Assembly (NCBI GenBank): GCA_963277665.1
Contig: OY728143.1
Span: 230,259,591-230,323,590 of the forward strand
Length of the DNA stretch: 64,000 bases
Origin: Viscum album
Lineage: Eukaryota > Streptophyta > Magnoliopsida > Santalales > Viscaceae
Reading direction: 5' to 3'
Both the position numbers and the translations under genes were made by a program. Of this stretch, positions 27,221 through 37,875 are shown piece by piece. Below the pieces are notes generated by a model, which was not told where the DNA came from, made no database searches, and saw nothing but the letters and a program-made list of their open reading frames with translations. Each line of letters begins with the position of its first letter. The stretch's first letter is position 1.

Positions 27221-28381
27221 AAGTGGAATGATTATTTTAATTATGTATTTGGATCTATGAAATATGTTTTAAAATTATTTTTTTTATAATGTTATCATTA
27301 TTTGATTTATGAAATATGTACTAATTATACTGCAATTCCTTTTTATTATAGATTTGATATTATATTTTGAATTGAACTAATAAAATATATTTATTAGAAA
27401 GTTCAAATTTATACAAAACATGTGATTAAATTAATTATAAACCTTAATATGTTCTTGATGTGAAGATAATGATGAAGAAATGACTGATTTGGATAAGTGA
27501 TGACTACCTTGTTACTATCTAATGAATTGTCGACAAGTGGTCAATGATATCATTGATGGAGTTTTTAATATATTATAATTTATGTAATATATCTAGTAAC
27601 ATGTTTTTTACTTATGGAATAAAAAATAATTCATTTTTCAAATAGGGTTTATGTTAATTCATGTTATTAATATATTTTCAATGTATAAATAATTATGTTA
27701 TTCACATGTTTGGAATGTGAGAATTTAGTGGTTCATTGTATTGATTGAAAGAAAAAATATAAGTTCACTTTTGAAATTTATTGACTATATTTCAAAATAT
27801 TTGTGTCAAAATATTTTGTAAAAATTAACCATATCTGAAAATGAATAAAATTACCATTGGATGTGGTTTTAGAAATTCATATATTAAATCACTATATGTT
27901 GAATATAGTTAGAAGATATTATGTAGAATATTTTCAAGGTGCAATCACAGAAAAAGATTATATTTATAGAAATATACATTTACACCAATTAATTGAGTGT
28001 GAAAAAATTTCTCAACTCTTGGGAATTTGTTATTGAAATGGGAGTCCTATTATTATCATTTCTTATGATAATAATGACCATTATTAACACATATTTTTAG
28101 GCATATTAGGTATGAAACATTAATCTGATAATGTTCTCTTTCACCCTCCATCATAATTTAATTGTTAGATTTTTCAACTATATTTATTTTTCCATTTCAT
28201 ACCTATGTAGTCCTACTAGGGAACCCAGTAATGTGACACATATACTTTCTATAAACTCTTATTATGAATAGATGTTATTAACCCCATTTACGATGTGGAT
28301 TTTTCAACAATAGTTATCATCAAATATCAAACCCTTGATTATTGAGAGAAATTTTAAAATTTTAGTACTCAATTTAATTAT

Positions 28382-28393
28382 GGTTTAGGGAAT
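28382..28393 (+). other. Polypurine tract of L2 (degraded)
   Basis: GGTTTAGGGAAT directly before the 3' LTR start aligns with GTTGGGGAGAA in L3 (minus strand, 42,006-42,016). It would prime plus-strand synthesis. Tekay-type elements end their interior with a similar GGGGAGAA tract. Confidence 0.55.
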
Positions 28394-31300
28394 TTAATAA
28401 CCCTAAATTCTAAAGTACAACATTGTATTTAATAGTTTTTCTGACATGAAACACAAAGTGTAAAAAATTTCATTATTAGCCTAATACATTACAATTTCAA
28501 ATAAATATAATATATTATATAGCTTTCAATACACATTAAACTATGTTTTCTTTCATCACCTACAAGAGAGAACTTCTTTTACAGCTTTCATTACTTGCAT
28601 GATGAACCATCTTTTATAGATAGCGTTGCAAGGAAGACCAAATTTCACGAAATGAAAAAGTTTTATTAAAATATTATTATTTAATATAATATGACATAAC
28701 CTATCCATTATGTTAATGTTTATGAATATTATTAACTGAAAATTAAAAATTTGTGGCATATTTATATTTATAAATAATTCATTGGATACCAATTAAATAG
28801 AATTGAAAATAAAAAACCAATTAGATATAAAAAGAATTATTATTATTTTTATACTTTGTAGAAGTTTTTTCTTAATAAGAATAATTAATTACAATTAGTT
28901 ATTTGTCTTATTGAAATATCTATATTATATTTTCATAAAAATATTTTTTTATATCCATACATTAGGGTTGATAGGAATGATATAAGAAAAAACCCAAATT
29001 CAAACATAAAAACAAATATTTTTAAAAAAGTCAAATTTACCATCTTTTAGTGGAGAACCCATTTTAAATATGAATATTGACACATTAATTGATTTAATAA
29101 GTAAAAAAGAACTTCATTTTTGGATGAATAAAATAATATTTACATTTGGGTGATGTTTTTATATTTTTCACAAACATATCATTTTTAACAAATAGTAAAA
29201 AATATTGACTATTAGTTCCAAACTGTTTCATCTAAGTTATTTATATGGATAAATTGTGAATTTATTTTGTTTTAATGTTTAATTTTATCATATTAATATT
29301 AATTAATATAATTTATTTCATTGGATTACATTTCACACTAATATTGACTATAAAATGCATAATAAACATCCAATCATTTTTATATGAAAAACCCAAATTA
29401 TCGTCCCACATACGAGATTAAATTTTAATAATTTTCTGACACTTATATAATAGGAATTTGGAAAAATTGATTCAATATTATATATCAAAATAACATATAA
29501 TGTGTAATAATAACATATTTTTTGACCCAAAATATTAGTGAACATTATTACAATTTATTACAATGATTAAGGTTAAATTTTGATTAATACATGACTAAAC
29601 ATTTACCTATATGCCAAAAAAACCAATAAACTTCTCCAAGAATATTATATCAAATTATTTAGACCATGTAATCCATTTTAATGTAATGTTATCATTAATA
29701 TATACAATTTCAATATAAAAAACTTGGTAGGGATTCTATTGTCATAATATTACAAGAGTGTCACTCCTCATCCACTATAAAAGGCCACTGCTACTCCCCA
29801 TTACTCAAACCCATCAAACCACATAGTTTCATTAAATATATGACCAAATATATTCAAATAATACATAAACTCTACATTCAGGCCTCACTTTGGTAAAAAA
29901 TCCTTCCATGTAAGCCCTTTGGTATAATCAAAAAATCAATTACCTTATTTTATGGAAACATTTTCCCATAATCTATTTTGTTTTAATTGCTTCCCAACAC
30001 CTTGTACACTTATCATTCCAAAATTACATAAAACCCCATTATAAAAAATATTCTAGGATGGTGTAAGGTTATTATTTCTAACTACACATACATACACCTA
30101 TATCTAATTTGTAACTAACATAGTGTTTCTGTGTACAAAAAACAACAGTCTAACGAAATGATGATTGTTCATTTATCATTTATAACTGCTAATGGTAGCC
30201 ATTATTATGAAACTATTTTTATATATGATATTTATTACATTCATGATATATTTATTAATTTATAATTTTATTTATAACACAATTTTTATATTTATATCTT
30301 GTTTAAATATGATTATTTCGTCTGAGGTAGTGTGGATTACGACCCCATCAAAGCGATGCAGCTCCTTCATTCCATACATGGAATGTATAAATGAAAGTTT
30401 TAACAAAATTATTATATAAATAAAACATATATATTATATTATAATTAAAATATACATATGTATCATTTGCATTTCAATCATTTAATATGACAATTAAATG
30501 AATGTAGTATTCATGCGTATGCAAGATATATCGTCTCCATGAATAGTGCTCTTCATTTGTTATCTATAAAAACTATAGATTATTATAAATACATATGTAG
30601 GGAATATATAATTAAATTAAGTATTTTATTATATTATTTATATGATTAAATCATTATCAAATTAATATTTACCAAAAATAATAAGTTAAATCATACTTCA
30701 GAAAACTTGGCTATTACCACATGAAATAGTCAAAATAATGAATGATTTTCAACAAATGAGTGATAAGATACTGTAATAAGTTAATATAGTATATTATGAA
30801 TATGTGTATATTTTTGGTATAATTCAATAATAAATTTTAAAACACTATACATGGATATAAAGACCACACCATTGAAGTAAGTTTAAGGTAATAAATTTCA
30901 TCTCAATTGTCATTCCATTGAGGAATTTTTGTTTTTATGCACCAATTCACTTTAATTTTGAGTATATATTGTAGTTATCATATTATAACATCAATAAAAT
31001 TATTATCATAATATTATAAGATTAATTTAATGGAATTACATTTTTTTATTATGATTTAAATGTTTTAATGTGGTTTTGGACAGATTGGAAGGTTTAAATA
31101 TTATTCTTCTCAAGAAAGTTCTTATGTATAATTTTTTTCAATCTCACATACTTTGGTGATTTTTAAAAATATATTGATAAAATCATTGTATTGTAATCAT
31201 TTTTAATTTAATGATTACTTGAATATCCATATTTTCATATGATGGCTATTTTTATTTCCTAAACCATATATCCTTTAACACAATGTGTTTACTTTTACAC

Positions 31301-32098
31301 TTTTTTGATTAACTGGGAATTATTGAAAAATATGTATCTTTATTTCAATATAGATATTTTATAAGGTGAATTTTTTATAAATTAATTTTTTTTATATTTG
31401 AGGAAATCATCAGAAAATAAATGATGTTTGGATCCTCTACATTATATATCTCCTCGATGCATTGATAGGTTATCATGAGAGGATTATGTTGAAAAAATTA
31501 AATATGTTTATACCTGCAATTTTAAATTATCCATATGATGGATCATGAAAGTATAGGTCATCATGTGGATTAGAAATTTCATCCAATAATTATGAATTAC
31601 ATTCCTAGATATTTCTGTAATTAATCATCCATGCTTTTTTCATCAATATATTTATATATACATTTAATTTTAAGTTCATTGATTAAATGGATTGTGTTTT
31701 AGTTTCTTACCTTTCCTAGTTGATTTTTACTTGTCTAGTTATTTGAAGAAAATATGTTATTAGTTATTTTCCATTCCTTGTTGGTTTATTTCTATTTATT
31801 CATTATTTAGTCAAATTTATTTATCTTTACTGATCTTTTTCACTCACCCTTATTAGATTTCATTCCTCTTGTTATTAAGAAAAAATATTTGAATAAGAAA
31901 TCAAGGACACAGATTATATTCTTTTTATGTGTCATTTCTATGTTTCCTATTTCCTAATTTATTATTGGTATCATGAATATAATATGGATTTCCAAGACTG
32001 TTAAATTGAATAGTCAGACTAGATTTAATTCCATGTAATCATGTCAATGTAATAAATTGATTCACCGACTCTAAGATTTTAGGGTCAGAGAGTTTCAC
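28394..32098 (+). repeat. 3' LTR of L2 (about 3.70 kb)
   Basis: Full-length partner of 21,974-25,669. The terminal part reads TTAGGGTCAGAGAGTTTCA, against CTGGGGTCGGGGTGTCA in the 5' LTR. CATTT follows and duplicates the left flank. Its TATA box is at 29,776-29,783. Confidence 0.8.
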
Positions 32099-35000
32099 CA
32101 TTTACTTCTGACCAAGAATAATAATGACCATATTAATTCTATGTTTCCATGTTAAATGTAAAATTTGTTAATTACGGTTAAAAATAATGTGGTAAGACAT
32201 AAAATTCAATAAAAAATATTATTTATATCATTGGATGGTAATATTTCGTCAAAAATTTTATAAACATTTAGAATGTGACCTTTTTTTATTCAACTTTGAT
32301 TATCACTATTATAATATTTTATGAAAGGTAAGAGTTAAAAATATAAACTTTTTTGTAATTTAATATGTATAATATTTTTATAAGGAAAATACCAAAGTAC
32401 GTTCTATTATAAATGGTTATATGAATAATGAATCATTTTATTATTATGGATTTTTTACAGACAAATTATTTATATTAACTGTGTACGTTTTGAAGTCATT
32501 TTTTTAAAGCACAAAGTTGAAAAATCATTTGAAATATTCTAAAAAACTAAGAAATAATTTTGTTTGATCACATAGAGGATCCCATGAATTTTTACGATAA
32601 AAAACGTTTTATATATGATTTAAATATTTTTACTCATATTACATTGACTTAATGTTGTTTTCAATGTGAAATTATTTGAATAGTTATTGAAATTAAACTA
32701 GTAGTATTTTTTATTAATTAATATTTTATTATTTTCTGTAAAAATAAAAAAAATTACAGAAATTAGTATTATAAAGCTATTTATATTTCATTCCATGGAA
32801 ATTTATGATCCATTTTTAATTTTATATGTAAAATTATTACCCTTTTACATTGAAAATGGCATTACAATGTTAATAAATTGGTTAAAAATGATAAAGTATA
32901 CAATTATATTAAAAAATATAAAAATAATATATTAAGATTATATTAAAACTATATGATCATTATTTTAGAAACCAGGTAATTTTGGAAAAAATTTACACGA
33001 GTTAGAATTAAATTATATTAAAATAATTAAGGTATTTTCATAAATGGAATCAATGATATTTTATGTTAAATAATATTTTATTATATTATTTAAAATAATT
33101 TAAAATATACATTTATAAAAATGTATTTATTATGGTGGTATTTATCATTCAAGATCCATTTTCAAGTCACTTTTCATGTTATGGTAATATTATTAACCCT
33201 TAAATATTAAAAAATATTGATATCATAGTATATACTAAAAGGGTTCATAGGGAATTAAAATATACAAATAAAAATAAAAAATTAATAGAAACTTATAAAA
33301 ATAAATTTTAATTAGAGTATTTAAAATAATATTCGTAATATATTAATATTATATCATTTTTATCCATTTTTTATGAAGTGTAAATACATCTTTCATGTGT
33401 ACGGATGATCTACTATCACCATGAATATTATTATTCATTTTTCTAATTATACGATTCATATATGAGGCTAATTATATATATAATATATAAATATTATATT
33501 TATATCATGATTATCATTCTAAATATGAGGAAACCAAGTTAATTTTACATGTTCTTGGACTTCTGATGTGAAATATGAATAAGAAATGTAGCAATTATCG
33601 CATAGATCAAAAATTTTAATTCCAATTTTCAGTAAATGGTTGATGAGATATTATAACTAAATAAATAAAATAATTATAAGTAAAGAATAAATATTTAATA
33701 AATATATAACAAATATATTTTAGGTTCTTATGTGCATGATGCAAGACAATACATTAGGTAATGGATTTATGTTTTAATCATTTTTTAATTTAGAATGTTA
33801 ATACAAAAATTTTCATTAATGAAATTATATGATCCTTATCTGATATATCCCTTTATTTTTTATTAAACTATGGTAATTTATGATTAACCAATGTTTTCCT
33901 TTAATTTTAATCACATTCTGTACTCAATATACTGAATGATTATTTGTCTGGAAAACTAATTATGTTCTATTATTAAGCCATGAATCATTTTATTTCATGA
34001 ACATGTTATCCAAAAAGTGATTGCAAGGTTGTATTTCAATATTTATTAAATATAATAATAACCATATTTCACTTTATATAAAATTATTTTAGATAAATAT
34101 TCATGTATCTTCTTATAATTGTTTTTTGTATTTGAACCTACAATTTTAGAAGAATCATTGTTTTGACATAAATCCCATAAAAGGAATTTCCCATTATTTT
34201 TAATTCCCTAATATTTGATGATTATAATGAATATTTATAAAGGTTCTATTAAAATAGTATTTATTTAATATTTTGGAAATATTTTTATTTTAAATTAGTT
34301 ATTTCAAAATATAATTGTTACTTTCCTCATGAAATATTCTAATGATCTTTTAAAGAAGTTTTCTTCTAAGATAACATCCTTTGAAGTAAATTATTAATTA
34401 ATGGAGATAAAACCAATTGACACGACCCTTATTTCTTCTATTTATGGTTCATTATATATATTTTTTTGATTAATATGTAACTATTTTATTTTAAATGGGT
34501 TATGATACAATGAATTGATGAATTTTTTATGAAACCCATTTTCATTCAATTGGTTATGGTATGATGATATAATAAATGTCTTATGATATTGTGGAAACAT
34601 ATTTACATATTTCATTATGTTTTTTGTGGATATGGAAATATATTATCCTCTATTGAAATTGATAATGTTTTCTATCACATGAAATGACTATAAGAAATAA
34701 GTAAGGATTTATAATCCATTGTTGAAAATAGGTGATGGTGTTTCACCTAGTATGATTTGAGAATCATGTGTTGATAACCAATAAATTATGATACGTGAAA
34801 TAAGGGTTCACTCAGAATCCAAAATTAGTTTATGGTATTGATATTTAAAAATTAAATATAAATATGTTTTATATGTATTTTGGTGACACACTTTATTTAT
34901 ATTTTTTATAGTAAATATATAAATACATGGTTCATTATTAATTCAGGATGATTTATAACCCTAACGATTCATGATTTTGAATTACAATTTTAAATTCCTT

Positions 35001-35290
35001 GAATCATTATTATGATAAATGACAAACTAGGAATAAAATTTAGATTTTATAGAGTTATTAATTATTTATGTTCACATTTGATCATCAATTTATATCTCCC
35101 ATGTCAACCATTTCTATATATCAAAGGTCATCCTGTCTTAAATATCCATTCTACGAAATATGGTGCATGTTATTTTGGTTGGATATATATAAGAAGATTA
35201 ATATGGGTGATGATCACTATTGGAGATGTTTAAGATCATTCATGAAATAAGATTAACGGTAATTTAGTCTTTAAAGACCCCAAACCCCAA
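32099..35290 (+). repeat. 3' LTR of L1, right piece
   Basis: It resumes the alignment to the L1 5' LTR broken at 21,973: GTGGTAAGACATA at about 32,190 with GTGATAAGACATA at 14,741; TTTTGACATAAAT at about 34,160 with 17,325; ATTATGATAAATGACAAAC at about 35,010 with a matching word at about 18,170. It lacks about 550 bp relative to the other copy, near 33,300. The end near 35,290 is approximate. The open frame at 35,012-35,233 falls inside this non-coding LTR. Confidence 0.6.
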
Positions 35291-35902
35291 TGTATGGCCT
35301 AAATGAGAATGTTATGTTTTTAATATTCATCTAGAATAATCTAATATTAATTTATGAAAATCTTGTGTCTTTATGAATTATCAGATAATATTTAAGGACT
35401 TATTGTGAATATTAATATAAAATGAGAATAAAATTTAGTTGGAAAAATAATAATGGTAAATTAATGGAGTATAGATTGATACTACATACTGAAATTTCAC
35501 CCTTAGAGGCCAAACATACTATTTTAGTATATCATGATGACCTTCAATGAGTTTTTCTGGTGATAGATTTAAAAACTATTTTAGAGAATAATTTCTTACA
35601 CAACAGGTGGAATTTCAAGACATAATAAAATGTATATATATTTCTAGAAAGATATAGATGAAAAAATTAAATGTATGAATAAATAGAACTTATCTATTAC
35701 AAGTGGAGACAACAATGAATTATTTGACAAAATTTTATTGACTATATAAATTTCATAATTATTCCAAAAAATAATTTATGTTTTAATAAATGATATTGTT
35801 AAATAGCATGGACACCTGGAGATATAGTGAATCTTCTTCTACTTCTATAGTTTATCAAATTATAGTGAAGACAACTGAAATTTAACTATTTTTTCAAAAA
35901 CA
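35291..35902. other. AT-rich spacer between L1 and L3
   Basis: About 600 bp with no recognisable gene or repeat boundary. It may be host DNA or further decayed repeat. Confidence 0.4.
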
Positions 35903-36696
35903 TTTAGTGACCTCCACCCTAGTATCCCGGAGCTGTTGTCATCATTATTATATTTTCATTAGATACAAGGAATAACATCCCAAAATACTATTTTTTTAGT
36001 AGTCTTGGAAAATTAGATACATTATCAAAATTAACATTAAATTTTAAAATAAAAAATTTTGTTTTCATTGTGAATTAACTTATTCCCCTTACATTATTCA
36101 TTCATGTCAATCAAAAAATACTTCCTGGTAAATAAGGGAAAACAAAACATAATAAATGGGTGTGCTTAGATGCTCAGTAAGGGCATGTTTACAAAAGAAC
36201 CTATTATTAAATAAGACATAATCAATATGAATAGATAAGTATCTAAATCATATTCCATTTAGCCAATAACATGATAATAATGTGTATAGAATAAAATATT
36301 ATAAAATAAATCCATATAAATTATCACATGGGCTTGAACATGACCATGGTTATTCTAAAAAATCAAATAATCACATGGAATATCAATTTCTAAATTCATA
36401 ATGTCTAATAATATAATGTTATACAACTGAAACATAACATCGAGATTGGTCCAAGACATCTAATATAATTGAGGATTATTCTAAGACATATATATAAATG
36501 GGAATGTCCTTAGCCAAAATCATATTTAGATTTCCTCAATAATCCTGTTGATGCATTGAGGATGTAGTACACCTGGTTTCTGGTATATAACCCTTTCTTG
36601 ATGTTTTTAATGGTTATTAAGTTATGGGTGACGAATGGGAGAGTCGGGAGAACATGGAATGAGTTTTGAGGAAAAAGGGGAAGTCGCACGGGCGGT

Positions 36697-36718
36697 GCAC
36701 GGTTTATCTAAACCGTGC
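36697..36718. repeat. Perfect hairpin in the solo LTR
   Basis: GCACGGTTT, a 4-base ATCT loop, then AAACCGTGC. Degraded relatives follow at about 36,747-36,795 (GCACGGGCATCACACAG, then AAACCATGTG) and about 36,821-36,862 (AAACCGTGTG). Confidence 0.85.
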
Positions 36719-37507
36719 GGAGCTGGTCTGGGAGGAAGTGGCTTCCGCACGGGCATCACACAGTTTATCTGACCATGTGGCCAAACCATGTGAGAAGGGT
36801 GGTCGAGGTAGTAGATAATGCATGGTTAGAATATGGTTTCTCAAACCGTGTGAAATAACCATGTGCCACTTAAATTAGATCCTTAATTTTGGATCTCACG
36901 GGTTTTGCCTCTCAATGCCTCATTTAAGCTCCTATGCGGCCCTAACTCGGGATTTTGGTTCTCTTAAGCTCAAGGTGGGTTCTCCCATCATTCTAGAGGA
37001 AATTTGAAGGCTTATCTTGACGAATCGAAGTCGGATTCTTAAGGTATGTGATTGATCTTGTTTGGTTTCTTAGATCTACTTAGATCTACTTCTCCTCTTC
37101 TCTCGGTTTCCTAGATCTACACCTGCTAGGGGTATACCTATGTGTGTGGATGCCAAATATGATGAGATTTAGTCTTGATTGTGTTAGGAGAAGAGATCTA
37201 ATGATGATTCTTGGAGAATCGACCCAGTATTCTTTAGTGTTCTCCGTATGTTAGAGTTTTCATCAAAACCGTTGAGGTAGGTGACATCACTCTCGACTCC
37301 TCTTGTACGAATTTATTGTCTTGGTTTTAAATTGGGTTATTTTAATGAAATTGATTGTGAAAAGCATGGAATAAACATTTTTTAGATATGATTTATGGTT
37401 TCGATGAAATTGTGAAATCTTGGTGAATTATTGTGCAAAGGGACTGGGCTTCTTGAATTTAAAATGCTGATTTTAAATTATATATTACTAGAATGGTAAA
37501 TGGTTTG

Positions 37508-37700
37508 ATGGAAGATGGGTTTTCAATAAAAGGGGTGTTTTATTAAAATGGATTGTTATTGAAATGGATTGATGAAGTTGGATCATTCTTTGGTTTTCAA
37601 TAAAAGTACGGTTTTATTGAAATGGTTTGAATTGGTTGAACACACTTGGTTTTGATGGAAATTGTTTTCAATAAAAGGGTGTTTTATTGAAAGGATGGTT
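37508..37700. repeat. Three spaced repeats of 71-74 bp, each with an AT hairpin
   Basis: TTTTCAATAAAA occurs at about 37,520, 37,594 and 37,665, each time followed after 5-6 bases by TTTTATTGAAA (first copy TTTTATTAAAA). The second and third form perfect 11-base arms. Confidence 0.8.
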
Positions 37701-37753
37701 TTGGAATGAATTTTGTGAATTTTTGGTGTGTGTTCATGTTTCATATATGGGGA

Positions 37754-37875
37754 TTGGTTGAAATAGGACCTTTTGCTTGGTTCCAAACTTTTAATGGAAC
37801 ATGGGACTTTTAAGTACAAGGCTTGGTTGAAATATAAGCTTGTGCTTGGTGCCAAAGGTGTAATGGAACATGGGA
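37754..37875. repeat. Two tandem 69-bp repeats in the solo LTR
   Basis: TTGGTTGAAATA begins units at 37,754 and 37,823. Each continues with GCTTGGT, CCAAA and AATGGAACATGGGA. Confidence 0.8.

Larger units (their letters stand above)
26205..27240 (+). mobile_element. Copia-like LTR retrotransposon fragment inside L2
   Basis: A compact LTR (26,205-26,525), a methionine-type primer site and a gag zinc-knuckle region follow each other in the right order. No pol and no second LTR are visible, so this is a 5' fragment. The small LTR and CCCACATCG word suggest Ty1/copia. The right edge is approximate, just past the end of recognisable gag. Confidence 0.6.
25670..28393 (+). other. Interior of L2, non-coding, with copia-like insertion
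   Basis: The first part, 25,670 to about 26,040, aligns with the start of the L3 interior, and the last 90 bp (about 28,300-28,390) with its end, including an AAACCCTTGATTATTGAGAG segment. No gag or pol of its own is visible. The longest open frames here are chance frames on the opposite strand. The middle is taken up by an unrelated copia-like fragment from 26,205. Confidence 0.65.
21974..32098 (+). mobile_element. L2: complete LARD-like LTR element inside L1
   Basis: Two direct copies of about 3.70 kb (21,974-25,669 and 28,394-32,097) keep a constant offset of 6,420-6,428 bases along their whole length and flank a 2.7-kb interior. A primer site lies directly after the first copy, a purine-rich tract directly before the second, and CATTT on both outer sides. 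This is the anatomy of an LTR retrotransposon without coding capacity. L3 at 35.9-48.4 kb shares its LTR end, leader and pre-3'-LTR sequence. Long LTRs with a conserved non-coding interior fit the LARD category. Proteins would have to come from an autonomous partner, perhaps a Tekay-like element given the primer type; that is inference. Confidence 0.8.
13340..35290 (+). mobile_element. L1: old LARD-like LTR element, interrupted by L2
   Basis: Two long AT-rich stretches, about 14.1-18.3 kb and (21.4-21.97 kb plus 32.1-35.3 kb), align along their length: 14,250 with 21,560; 14,740 with 32,190; 15,775 with 33,195; 16,880 with 33,745; 17,300 with 34,150; 17,880 with 34,720; 18,110 with 34,920. 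I read them as the two LTRs of one element, about 5 kb each, around an interior at about 18.3-20.65 kb. The jump in offset, from 7,310 to 17,450, equals the length of the L2 insertion. The second LTR also lacks about 550 bp. The outer start is uncertain by several hundred bases. Confidence 0.6.

Noticed and set aside
21974..32098. Satellite array with a monomer of about 6.4 kb
   Set aside because: The repeat does not continue at the same period on either side. The intervening piece is unlike the repeats, and primer and purine sites mark it as an LTR element.
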